A DNA stretch of 64,000 nt from Cladopsammia gracilis (Eukaryota > Cnidaria > Anthozoa > Scleractinia > Dendrophylliidae). The stretch covers positions 784,001 through 848,000 of the forward strand of contig JAJGOT010000202.1 of NCBI GenBank assembly GCA_022457155.1, written 5' to 3'. A program made the position numbers and the translations under genes. The notes beneath the pieces are model-generated. The model did no database searches. It was not told where the DNA came from and saw only the letters and a list, made by a program, of their open reading frames with translations. Shown here in pieces: positions 1 through 13,500 of this stretch. How positions within the stretch are numbered: position 1 is the stretch's first letter; the number at the start of each line of letters is the position of its first letter.

Positions 1-1053
1 AGAGTCAAATTATTTCTTTATAGAAACTGTGTAACATTATTAAAATTTTGTTAGTGTTAACCAATGTTTTTGTTATTAATAGCCGTTTGACTTAAATATA
101 GCCTAATGCTTATCAGCTGCTGCGTAATAACAATGTTACATGTAATTGGTACAGTACTTACACCACAGGTTGCCCAAGCTCAAGTGATGTTTACACGTTG
201 TAATTTAAACGTTGTGGTAACTGTTGCGTAATAGCGAAATTATAAGGATTTGTATGGGGAAAATTCACTTGGAATTTGAGCGTAAAATTAGAGACGATAT
301 TTGAATAAAACTGGCTCACCTGAACTTCTTTGTGTGTTTACTTATGTCTTGAGTGGTTTTGGGGTCGATTTGAAGCGATTCCAGCGAGTTTTAGTTCAAC
401 CGTTTCTTCGTCCCTAAAAGAGAGACAAGATAGAGCCAATCGGATCCACCAAAGAAAATCGGGCGTAAATCCGCTCCAACGCCTCCAGTCGCCTTGAAAT
501 TCCATGATAACTATACATATAGGTCGATCTTCAGATTCCAATAATGAATGATTTACTGCGAGTGAAAGTTCACTTAGTTACATTTTTTCTTACAAAAATA
601 ATAATGCAAATACAATGAATCAGTAGAACCAATGAAAACTCAAACTGTCATGGGAAACCTATGGTACATGTAACTAATGGTTTGCAGTTATTTATATCAA
701 TATAATATAACAAAGTTAAACAGGGAAAACTGTACTTGGTTTGGGTTAGCAAGAGGTTTAAGTTATAAGGGGTTGCAGGGTAGGGATGGGGACCAGAGAT
801 TTCCCTTGGCTATTATCAGGGCTATAGCATAGGGAGGGGCCAGGGTGGGCGGGGGGTTCTGGGCTCCCCCCTCCCCAATAATTTTGAAGGGCAGGTTTGG
901 TCAGCGACCACGCCCTTCACGCTCATGTTTGAAGGAGTGCGGTAAAATATCGAAGTGCTAGCTTACTATTAAGAAACAGAGAAACAGTGCTTTATTCAGC
1001 CATATACAAAAACTTGTCTTTTTCACTACATAAAATAACCATTGAGCTATAAA
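1..1053. other. No gene recognised; likely PDE2A intron
   Basis: No exon matching the missing PDE2A N-terminus, no transposase and no clear promoter was seen. A few G- and C-rich tracts lie near 830-880. Confidence 0.5.
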
Positions 1054-1221
1054 ACAGGGATGTAGATAATAGCCGGGAGCCGGGGAAATTACCCGGCTGT
1101 GAACTTCATTTTTCCAGCTGTTAAAGCCTAGTGCGACTTTAAAAGGACTACATTTTTCTATTTTTTACCCGTCTGTCAGTTCTATATTCCCGCCAGTTAA
1201 AAACTGAATCTACATCCCTGT
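1054..1221. mobile_element. Small MITE, ACAGGGATGTAGAT ends
   Basis: Starts ACAGGGATGTAGAT, ends ATCTACATCCCTGT (14-bp inverted repeat). No coding content. Confidence 0.6.
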
Positions 1222-1782
1222 AAAAGCTTTCATTAACATTATAACCTGGTCCGATAAAAGGTTTCTAAGTATGTACACATACCTAATACATCACTAAGAC
1301 AAACCATTTACAAAACTATCTGAGCACCCAAAAATTCGATAAAAATTTGGGTGAATTAGAAAGTATGTACATGCATGCTCCCCTCAAATGCCCTGCGTTT
1401 AGGCCACAATATTTTTTTTTGTCAGTTCAAAGCCATTTAAACTTGCTGGAAAATACTCTCAGAAGGCTGGAAATGCTATTTCAGAGACCCTTTAATTAAA
1501 AAAAGGGGGAGCATGCCCCTGGACCCTCCTAGCAACTAGCACCCTAGGTGCTCTTGATCCATGGCCCCCCAATAATTTTAATCATGCTATGACCTTGATT
1601 ACACTGTATGTGTTTGCATGAGTCCAGGGTACTTTGATGAACACATTAACCACACCATGCCAGAACCCAATTTTCCCTGGGCGCTCAAGATCCTCACTTC
1701 TCACCTGTTTGAAACATTAGTGACAGCCCAACCTGAGTTTGAGTTATCAAAATTCTACTGCACATTAATTTTGTATTTGCAG

Positions 1783-4700
1783 ATTGATGCATTGGTCTTT
1801 GTGTTGAGTCCTGAGTCAGATGAACTACAAGCTCTTGCACAGTCTGGTGTCAACACACCTAGACTGCCACACAATGGGATTGTCAGGTACATTCACAATA
1901 ACTATAAACACAAACAACAACAATAACAACAAAATTGACTTGACAACCTCTTGAAATGTTCTGAAAGCATAATTTATCCAGAATGTTTGTGTTATTAAAA
2001 CACTTCACCTTAAGTAAATAGATGCCCCTCATGGAAACCAGTCCCTTTGAAGTTGTTGGGGAAAGCTCCCGGGGGGGCGGGGGGATCTCCGGATTTCAAG
2101 TGACAGGGATGAACAAATCGTATTTGTCGTTAATGAAGTTTAAGTGTATAGTAGGCGACAGATATTTTGTTGTAGGCGGCAAAATCGCAGGCTGCCGGCA
2201 CATTTTGACTGGGCTGCAATGAGGAATTTATTTTGTTTGGTGGGGGCTGAGGAAGATTTTGTTTTTAGGTAAGTACATGTAAAAACTGACTTTTGCGAGT
2301 TCATTCTGAAAGTCACTTGCCTGGCTGGCAAGTGCATTAAAAATTAAGTTTCCATCCCTGCTCACTCAATAAGATATTTTTATTTGTTGGATCACTGGCA
2401 AATTGATGAGTGCTAATTTCCAACCCTACCTGCACGGGTGAGAAATTATCTGATCTCCTTCTTTTACTCCATTACAGTAGTTCTTGAGCTGAGGAATGTA
2501 CTTATTGACTAAGTTGGAGGGCCGGATGGAAAAACATTTGGCTTGAAGTCATGACATGTGCACCATGACCGAGAGCCAAATATTTTCCCATCCAGCCCGA
2601 CCTAACTAATAGTCAATAAGTACTTTATCATATGACTAATTTGGAGACAAAATTACTTGAAATTTTAACGGCCGAGGCCATCCGCTTTTGTAGTAGGGCT
2701 GTACGCCTTTTTCCAGCCCCCGCTCGTGCAAATGCGTACAGCCCTCATACGGGACTTCATCAATGGTTTTGCAAAGAAAAGGTTCGCAGGGCTGTACGGG
2801 TCATATGATAAACTATCTTACTCTAAGTCTTTTATTTGCAAATCCCCTGGGGAATGATAATTATTCAGCCTTGCATTATATGACATGAAGTCAATGTTCT
2901 GGCATAAGGGATTACACTGCATGAGCTTGGAATTTAACACTGCACACAAACTGTACATTGGCAAGTCTCATTGTTTTTTCTTTTCTTTTTGTTTTCATTT
3001 TACTTTTAGGGAGGCCATAGATAGTAAAAAACGGGTGGTTGCAAATAACATTAATGCAGAAGATCCTTCCATGGCATTACTACCTTCTGCAAGAGAACTA
3101 GAAAGTAAACAAAGAGGTTGGTTTAGCATGTTACACTGAAATGTCATGTGACTGTGATATTTGGTTGTACATTGTACTGACAGTATACATGTGATACACT
3201 TGGTTGAAGAAAATTGGTTTTCTACATGAATGCCATGAGGTAAAGATAAATGTACATGTACAGTACATTAGGTGCAATGCCTGAAACACGCATAAAAATT
3301 ATTTTGACTTAGGCAGACCTGTATTCCCTGAAACATAAAATTAAAATGTGTTGTGATCTGATAGCATGAAAACTAAGACCCCTTTTAGTTTTTGTCCAAT
3401 GAAAGCTAAGACCCTGTAGGCTCTGTCATAGTTTTCATTTGTTTTATTTATTAATTAATTTTATTTCATTTTATACATGTATATTTGTTCTGTAATCTCC
3501 ACATCTATTTAAGATGTATATGTTTTGGTGCAATTTTGTCCTTGATGCAAATTTCATTTTCCTTTGTCTTTGGTAATTTATGATAATGTATGATAATGAG
3601 TTTTAAACAAAGGAAAATAAAATTTGCACCAAGGATAAAATTGCACCACAACATACATGTATACATTAAAATTTAGTTGATCTAAGTAAAGCCACGTTTC
3701 TGACTCGCGTGTATATTATTTTTAATTAATAAATAATGGTTACCCAACTAGTTTTAAATTAGCTTTTTAGTTATTTTGGGTAACCAGCTACTGACATATC
3801 TATTTCTAATTTATATATTATGTATACATCTTTGTAATTTTACAGTATGAATAAACTTTGTTGTTGTTGTTTTTGTTGTTTCAAAAGACAAAAATTAAGA
3901 CCCCAGTTGACAAAGCCACTGTAAATTGTCTTGGAAAGGTTTCACTTGCAGTTACTCTGAAAAGCGTGCCCTTGGTACAGAGGGAAATAAAGAACAAAAT
4001 AGAGGGATGAAATTTTGATTAAATTGCAAAGTGCAGATTTTCAGGCCATTTTGCAAATAACTACAGATCGTTTTCATTTCATAAAAATACAGATTTTCAT
4101 TGCATTTCATTCTATTTCATTATTTTGTTTTGACCCATTTCAATTCATAAAGTACAAAGGTCCTGATCATGCATTCATCCTACACTGTAGCTGGTTATCA
4201 ACCTCAAGCATAAAGACGTGGATAAGTTAATGCTTGCAAGTAACCTAACATTTTAGGTTTTACATGTATGCATGGCAAAGGGGTTTGGGGCAAAAGCTTC
4301 ACTGATTCAGTGCAGACTGACACAAAGCCCCTCTCCCACTTGCTTGATGTTCATCGGCTTGTTTCCATGGCTTTCCTGCTCGCAAGCAAGAATTAGAGCG
4401 ATGAGCCTGCTTGTAAGTTATTGTTGGTTAACTACAGTATATAATTATGTAAATATAGAGTTATTTTGAGGTTTCAAACACAGCACCCATGGTAAATATA
4501 GATTATGAAAATGTTTCACTTTTTTTTTAAATATAGTGATATATCTCTCAGTAAATATTATAGTAACTTGCAGTGCAACCTTCTCTTCCAGTAATATTGT
4601 CACCACTGCATAAAGATGGTAAACTAGTAGCATTTGTCATGGTAAGTTTTGTACTCTTGAGATTTCAAAACAAAAGTACTTGTCTGAAAGCAATTATCTT

Positions 4701-6217
4701 GTATAATGTACACAATTCATTCATTCATGTGGATGCTTTAAGGTTTCTGAACATTGGCCTGGAGTCCAATAAATGTTATCCCCTAAGTCCCATTAGCCCC
4801 CACCCCCAACACCCCCCCCCCCCCCCCCCCCCCCCCCCCCGTCCACTAACATTTAAACAGTTAGTGATAGGAAGTCAGAACCTTTGAGATGTTAATACAT
4901 GTATATATCTGTTGTGGTGCAATTTTGTCCTTGTTGCAAATTTTATTTTCCTTTGTTTAAAACTCATTATCATATATTGTCATACATTATCATACCCCAA
5001 AACAAAGGAAAATAAAATTTGCACCAAGGGCAATATTGCACCACAACATATCCATGGTTGCATCCATCAATTGCCTTAAAGAAAGTCTCTTATCTACATT
5101 GTACATGTCTGTATTTATCAGGTATCTACTGTGTATGTACATTGTAATAAAAAAATTAAAAACTGTTGTTGTTGCATCATTATGTAGGTTATTTGTGTTA
5201 TCTTAGAAGATACTTTCCCCAATCTGGATTACACTGAGCAGCAGGTTTGTCAAGCTTATGACTGTCTATGTACTGTCTTTTGAATAGAACTAGGAGCGGG
5301 GCATAAGTAAAAATACATGTACATGTCACCTTTTGCATGATGCTGTGTACACGACTGGCCCCTTTAAGCCTACTAATTCTGAAAGTAACAGGGGGCCGCT
5401 ACTTTCGGAACCCTAACTGTAATTATGATAATGTGCATGTGAAAATAAATTCATGAAATGTGGTAGAGAGAATTGAAGAGAATGTGATCATCACAGTTAT
5501 GTATGTATGTTTTGTTAAATCTGTTGTAGATAAACTGACACTGACTCAGGTCACATGTACAGCTTAAGGCAGCCTGAGCCATATTTGGCCATGCATGTAG
5601 AGTAGATACATTTATTAATCAGAACTCTGCAGTAACTGTTGTGATTATGCTACATTTTACTTAATCTAGTATGATATCGAGGTACAGCACTGTACATGTA
5701 CATGCACATTTAATTGTCACATTTATCTGTTTAGATACTTCAAAGCTACCATCACATCACTGAAAGAAGGAAATATGTCCATGAATTTGAAAGGCAGAAT
5801 ACATTTTTGGAGTTCTTTAGTAAGTGGGGCTGTACAGTATGTGTACATACACACATACAGCAGATAAAGATTGAAATGTATTGTACATCATGCACATACA
5901 GTAATTGCATAATCTCAAGCAAATTTTGAATTACAAAGTTTGCAATCTGCATAGCAACAAATGTGTGCTGTGAAATATATAAATATAACTTGTACTGTAT
6001 ATAGTTACATATTACCAGTATATAGAGCCAAAAGATAACAAATTAATGTCAGTAAAATACAATGTATATCTTAATTTCTTCATGAATTAAAGAGGGTTTA
6101 ATTAGCTAAAACAGAAGGGAACAGTTTCTTTTAATTATAGTGCTCTTGCCATTCATCATTTTAGGCAGATCATATGAAAAGGAAGTAGGGCCACTTTCAC
6201 AGAAAATAGGAGAATTT
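1783..6217 (+). CDS. PDE2A: PDE2A exons 1-6 of the window: N-terminal regulatory region
   Basis: Exons: 1783-1886, 3010-3116, 4592-4641 (alternative acceptor at 4574 adds six residues), 5188-5244, 5735-5819 and 6165-6217. Phases run 2, 1, 0, 0, 1, 0 and match at each junction. The peptide starts [16 protein letters not shown], and [10 protein letters not shown] matches the mammalian PDE2A segment ahead of GAF-A (VREAIISQKR, from family knowledge). The piece [15 protein letters not shown], then [10 protein letters not shown], looks like half of a degenerate GAF fold, and exons 5-6 look like a connecting helix. An open frame continues upstream of 1783 to 1618, but a polypyrimidine tract and CAG at 1780-1782 mark an acceptor, so the ATG at 1618 is not the start. 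Confidence 0.85.
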
Positions 6218-9200
6218 GTAAGTACAAAATTGTGAGTTTCCATAGGATATTCCTATTGCATGGCCAATAGGCGCAGTCCACACCCTTAAAATTGTCAATC
6301 TTAGCATGGATATATAACTAGCATGTTTTAATTTAATAAATGTTTTAAAATTCATCAATTTCAAATTCAAATTATTATTTTTAAGTGTAATGTACTATAA
6401 AAACGTTGATGAATGTACACCACCAATTATTCTAGAAGATACATTTTTTTAAAAAAAGGGGAAAAAAATGATCCCTGAGAAATGGTCTACCAGCTCATAA
6501 CCAGCGAACAAGCACTCTATTTTTTCAGAGAAGCCTTTTGTTCCAAACAAAAGAGCACCGAAAAATTTAGCTCGTGTACCCATATGGAACGTCATGGGTT
6601 TAAATCCCATCGAGGACTCAGATACTTTTCTTTGTCCCTTGTTTTTTTAACACTGAATACAGTTCATCGTTCTCATGACCTGCAAGAGCTCTCCATACAT
6701 GTAGCTACCTGACCATCTTTCCCTTCTTTGCCATTTTGTATGATTTCTGAGGTTGCACATGAACCCTTTTGTGGCCACAGGCAACTTATATAGTGACGAC
6801 ACCTTACCCATGTAGGCTATTTGGGAAATATTATATTTGGCCATATACAATATACATGTATGGAGGGAATTCAATTTGTCTTTTTTTTTTAGGAAACTTG
6901 TTGCAAAAGGGTTTTTTCTTGCAGTAATCTAGTGATTGAATAATCAATAGGTTGTTATAGCATTTAACTAGAAATATAATCTTCAAAAATGTCAATTAAC
7001 TTTAATTCTTATATTATTTATTCTAGTTAATAATAAAATTAGTGAGCCTTTTGTTTTCCCAGCTCCAAACACAGACAACTGCTGAAAACAGTGCTATTCT
7101 TATACTAGATCACACTGCAGGGGAACTTCATAACAAGGTACATGTTTCTAGCTACATGTACACGTGCATTAAAGTAACCATATTTTTCCCTTAGCATTCA
7201 TCCGTTTGGACTTTTCCAGATGGCTACAGTATTCTTAATTTTAAATTTGGATTATGATAATGGCCTGACTTCTTTCCTTTTTTCTTATTTTATAATTATT
7301 GGACTCATAGCAAGAAAGCAGAGACAGTGGGCAAGAAAAGAGAATAGAGGTATATGTACTTGAATGAATGTCATGAAAAACTAAGGGAGACTTACATGTA
7401 CACTCTATCTGTTGTCTCCCTGTTTCTTTCATTTCATATAAATATTATACATGCAGTAATTACTTTTGATCATACTCTTCATTTTGTAGCTTAATACTAA
7501 TACTACATAACAGCAGCTTATATAATATACAATGTAGCACTAGCTTATACTATATTTTTTGTTTCCTTTTGCAGGTTTCTGGAAGTATATTTGAAGATGT
7601 CGTTCAGTCTAGAAGAAAATTAAATGTGTCTAATATAACAAAGGCAAGTCTAGCACTAGCACAATTTTGAAATGGAGAGCAACAGGGTGGGCATAAGTTT
7701 GGAAGAAAAGGGGCAGAAATAAAAAGAAGATTGTCATTGCCAAAAAAATGATGGCAGTCGGCACCTGACAGTTGAACTTATAAAAGATTAATTTGCTTTA
7801 GTTTGGGGGCAGTATGCAGCTCTTACAAGGTTTCCTCTGATTTGCTGAGAAAACAGTAGAACAAACAACACAACAATTGACCCTAGCCCTGAAAACAATA
7901 GAGCTGTGCGATACCCAGGTCCAATGAAAATAGAGGTTGTTAAGAGCTGCATGGTATCTGTTAGTTTGATTGAAATAGATTGAAAACCTTAGTGCTTGCT
8001 CACATTTATGTGCTATTTTCTTATTTTTTGTCAGGATTCAAAGTATAGATTTGACTTACAGAGAATTACAGGTGAGCAGATAAGACATACATGTACAATG
8101 TATGTACATGTACATGTATGTACATGTACAATGTACATGTACATGTATGTACATGTACAATGTTATGTACCTTTCACCTAACATTTTTTGCATAGGAGGC
8201 ATTTAAGAGTTGAAGGTTAATTTTTAAAGCATTCAGTGGGTGATAAACTTGTTGTTGAAAGTCCAAATTTGGAGAAACATACAGATTTCGAATTCCCATT
8301 TCGTTCCATTTCGTTTCGTTTCGTTCCGTTTCGTTTCGCTTCGTTCCGTTTGGTTTCGCAAAGTACAGTAAGCCCTTTTGGTGTCAAAATGGCATACATA
8401 ATGAACAAAAGAAAAGGTCACCAATCAGTTAAGAAGCTGAAAGATACATCTATGAGGCTGAGAATGAGAAAAGATTTGAACGAGACAAGTTATGGTATCC
8501 ATAATTTCTGACATTTATTGGGATACCACTACCTTTTTAAAGATCACACAAATTAGTGTTTCTTTGCACGTCGTTTCAAGGGAGTAGGTCGGAATAATGC
8601 TAATTTTGCTCCCTTCAACAAAAGTTTCGTAAAATCGCTGCAATGAGTTGACGACAAGGAACAATTAATTCATGTTTCGGTCGTAGTGGTGTTTTCGTGA
8701 GCCTGGGAACCCTGTGATTTGATCGACGTTCACTTCGTCGTGACTATGCGCCGCCGTTTAGGCGGCAGGCAAATTCTTTAGAAATGGGGAAGCCGAGGTC
8801 AATTAATTTAACCTTAACTAAAACTTGAATTCTGAAAAATACAAGTCGCAAACTTACGACAATAGACAAAGGAATTAACTGATTTGCGCGTACTCGCATC
8901 TTGATTCTTCGTCTGTCAAGAGTTTTGCCGCAGATAAAACACAGTAACGCGGAAAATTTATCCGTACAATGTAGTAAGAATGCGCGTTACAGTACATCAA
9001 AACAACATGAAATGCTTACCTCATGCGCTTCAATTCGGCAGCTTACTGAAAAAGTGCACCCTCCGTCTATCGACAGAACCGGCAGCCATTTTGATTTTGG
9101 GAAAAAACGTGCGGGAATGGAATCCGCTGGTCAGAAAAGAGTCAAATCCTCGTCCCCAGGGCCTTCTCCGTTTTGAAAATGGCGGGCGGGGCGTGGACAA

Positions 9201-10488
9201 GGCTGCCAGAATCCTAGAGCATTATGTCGTGTAAAACGTGATGAATTGTCCTCGTTTCGTTTGAACAACGGTTACAGATTACAAGAAAACAAACCGGTAT
9301 CCGGGCTGAAATTTCCATGTGAACACTCAAAAAAAAATCGTCCCACAAGCCGGATTCATATGAGGAGGCCCTTAAAGACGGAAACGAACTGTCGCTTTGA
9401 GCGTTTGGTGAATTCTGTGCTTCCTGTGAATTAGAGAATTTCGGTAGCACTTTCTACTTCACAAGGAAGGGATATTTGCTGAAAAACTCTCGCACTTTGA
9501 GATTTTAGAGCCTACTGTATACGGCGAGCAACGAGACTGTAAACAAAACACATTGTAGAAAACCCAACCTTATACTTTGACCTCCTTCAACTTAAAATGA
9601 GACAAAAAGCAACCGGGTTAAAAAAAAAAAAGTCAAATCGCAGATTGGATTATTACGGAACATGTGCGCCTGTTCACAAGTGTTTTAGACACTGAATGAC
9701 AGTCATACTTTAAGGTCGGCAAACACGGGGCGACTGGTCGCTCAGTGTGAACTACCAATTTTCGGCAAAAAAATATCTAGTCTCGGGGACCAAAATATGG
9801 TTGTGGTGAGTGGTAAATTGAACTGACTGTTCGCGGTATCTCCTCGTGTGTACTGAATGTGCAACTGGTTGCTGCCAACAAATTAAGCAATTTTAATTCA
9901 GTTGCTGCAACTTCAGTAGTCGTCTCGTGTGTACTCGGCTCAAGGACTGTTGGCTACCAACAAATAAGCTAAAAACACAACAGCAACAACAACAACAACA
10001 ACAACAACAACAAAAACGAATAAAAATTAGTCGCTACAACCAGTCTCTTCGGTCCCACGACCGAGTTCAAGTCTACTGCGGTTTTACCTTATGTCAAAGG
10101 TCTGTCCGAACAACTTCGCCGCTGCCTACAACAACAAGGCGTACGCGCTGTTTTCAAGTCGGAGACTACACTTAGATCACACCTAGTACGGCCTAAAGAC
10201 GTTGTTGACCCGACTAAACAAGATGGCGTGGTTTACAGAATTCCCTGTGAATGCAGTAAAGTTTATATCGGCGAGACTGGATGACCTATGCAAGACAGAA
10301 TAAAAGAGCATGACCGAGACATCCGATTCGCCCGTACCCAGACCTCCGCCGTTTCAGAGCACGCCCACAACACCGGACACCACCCGCTTTGGAATGAAGT
10401 AAAGTTTATTGATCGTGATCCTCATTGGTACACACGCAGGGTCAAAGAGGCGATCCACATAAGACTTAACCCTAACAACATCAACAGG

Positions 10489-10525
<37 letters not shown>

Positions 10526-13500
10526 TGATCAAGAAACACAACAACAGGAGAGCCGTACGACTACGGACCGCCGAGGGAACAATTCGCCGAAACAACGAGG
10601 ATCAAAATGCGCCAGTCACAGCTGTTGAAAACCAACCAATCACAGCAGAGCATCGTGCTTCATAAGGTGACGCGTAACCAGTCGACCCCATCGCCTGAAG
10701 AAGACTAGCAGTATGCAGTCGAAACGTCGCGATCCACATCGGAAGTGACTACATCGTGAGACAAACGAAAAATACTTCTTTACCAGTCTCTTCGTGTAAA
10801 CAACTACAGGCGACTTGGTCGCCGCGACTAGTCGCCTCGTGTGTGCCGATCTTTGAGTGGAGTTTCCATTCTGGGCCGGAAAGAAAGAGTTCATCCATCT
10901 TTTATTATATTTTTTGATCACACTTTATTGAGATGCCGGCTTTGTTGAACACTATCAATTTTTTTTTTTTTATAATATCTCTCACAGATTGTTATGTCCA
11001 ATCCATGTTGTGTGTTCCGATAGTCAGCATCAAGAGAGGCATTGTCATAGCTGTTGCATGCGTCTTCAACAAGAAACTAAAAGAAGGAAGGTACAGGTGT
11101 ACTTACATATAAGTACTACGCGATCGCGATCTCGTATAATAATCTGAGTGTATAATCGTAGTACTAGTAGTAATCACAGATTATGGAGACGCGTTCGAAG
11201 GAATTTCCGGCGGAAATGAGCCCTTGAAAAAAAACAATAGGGGCGGCCATTAGGAAAAATCTCAAATTTTACTGCACATAAACCACAGGACAAACAACAC
11301 GAAATTAGGATTGCATTCTTCGAACGCGATTAGTCAGTATACCAAACCAATAGATAGTGTTTTTTGCGCGTTCTGATTGGCTACTCAAATTCAAAACAAT
11401 ATTTGCTGTTCATCTTCAGGCAATGTTCTGGATTTCGCAAGGAAGATTTTTCTCCATTTGTCAGAAATAAAGTAACGTGGTTTGGTATATACTAAAACAA
11501 TTATCCACCTCAGAGAGAATTGGCCAAAATTGTAACTATAAGCTGAAAAATACGCGTGTCACAATAGACCTTTAATAACTGAGATCTGTCCCAAAATTAA
11601 CTAATAGCTGAGAAATGACGAACATTTAATTATAATTGAGATTCCAGCATCCCCATTCACACCTTTGGACTCGTGGTGGACTAGCATGTTACCCAGAAGT
11701 GAAAGTTGTACTGTTTAACAGTATGTTTCTATTCAAAGTATGTAGTATGTTTCTATTCAAAGATCAAAAAAACCTCCGATTTGCATCCTCGCCTTAGAAA
11801 AGTCTACAAACTGTGTGAAAAATACTTGTCAGTTTGCTTCGTACATGGAGACGTTCAGCTTCACTGCCAATAATTTTAACATGCTTTAGCTCCGAAATGT
11901 TTTAATGTATTGACGAACCTGTGAAAAGAAGCGCCGTGTACAATTATGAAAAATACCATAATACTCTTTAAACTGCAGGTTTGGGTGGTGCTTGATGTAA
12001 GCATGATTTTACCAATTTAAGTAATGCTCCGCATAAAAACTACAGTAAACTTTATTTTTCTGCGGCATTGGCTCTTTCTCGCATAGAATGTCTTTGATTT
12101 CAAGAATAGGGGAGGAGCTAATGGTTTATAATTGTATTTCAGTATAAAAATAAAGAATATCCATTTGCGTCTGATAAATTTTAGGAAATGTTCGTGCTTA
12201 ACCGATCAGAATAGCAGAAGACAATAGCTAATAATTTTGCTGCTTTGATGAAGTTCCCCGCCAAATACAATTTCTTTAAAAATTTGCATGTTTTGCGATT
12301 GGGTCTTAAATTACATGAAACCTTTAAAAAATCAAACAAAATGCACCTTGAAACCTAACTTTTTAGCGATCTTTGAGTCTAGGCCAGTGAGATCACTAGT
12401 TGTCACAATGAAAAAAGTTCACATTCCATCGTGCATTGCCGTTAGCACTTTACTTATTAGGGGTGGACCATTAGAAATCCTTGGAGGGGGGTCAAAAAAT
12501 TTTCAGTGTATGGATTTTTTTTTTCGGCCTGAGTTTCCTGCAGGATTATTTTTTGGGGGAGGTGCAAGCCTGCAGGTTTTTTTTTTTTTTTTCTCAGATT
12601 TTCTTTATAAATGCGTGCAAGCTCCAATCTTTTTTATACTTGGCCCAATTCATTTTTGGTATTAAACGCTGGAGAGTAGATTCAAGTCAGACTGTCGAAC
12701 CGTTGCATAAAATATGTGGAGAAATAAGAATTGAGATGGAGTGGTCGAGCGCCGAAGGCGCGAGCCGCTAGGGCGGTGTGGGGGCATTCCCCACCAGAAA
12801 ATTTTGAAATCTTGATGCTCTGAAACTCCATTTCTAGTGTTCTGAGACAACAATTTCTGTCAAAAATGTTTGGCGAATTGATGTGGCTTCTCGTCGCTTT
12901 GCGTCTCTTTGTGTGGCTCCACATACAAGTACTCGATTTCATTTTATATTTCTTGCTGTTTCTTTAGTTTATCTGGATATCAGAGTTATGTATACGCAAT
13001 TTCGTCTTTTTGTATAGTAAGTATTACGAGAATTTGACGAAAATGACAGAACCGAATGTCAAAATCGGGATTTTTCCTATCCCGATCACATATTGGTCGG
13101 GATTCGGGATTTTCAAGCAAAATCGGGGTAATCTCGACGAAATCGGGACGGTTGGACAATCTGTAGAGCAGGTTACATATTTCCTGATGTTTACAGTGTT
13201 TTCAAATATGTACATAAACAAGGTTTTGGTTATTTAACAACTATTCACCGAAGTGGAGGTGCCGGGTAGTGGTGGATATATATACTGAAACAGTGACATA
13301 ATATAACGAAAATGATGCTTTTAAACTCATTTATTCCTGTCAATTAACGATTACAATTTTCGCGCGCAAATTGCTGGGAGGTGAATATTCCGAGTTTCAG
13401 TAGCCAATCCGAGCGCGCCAACAATGCTATCCACTGTTTCAGTATACATGTATACTAAATTAAGATATCGGTATATGTACCAGATATACCTTTGAGGCAG

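Noticed and set aside
1618..1782. ATG-initiated extension upstream of the first PDE2A exon
   Set aside because: A polypyrimidine tract and CAG precede 1783, and the extension does not resemble the PDE2A N-terminus.
12288..12771. Plus-strand frames with Phe-rich runs
   Set aside because: Produced by T-tracts at the end of the 12459-13675 element.
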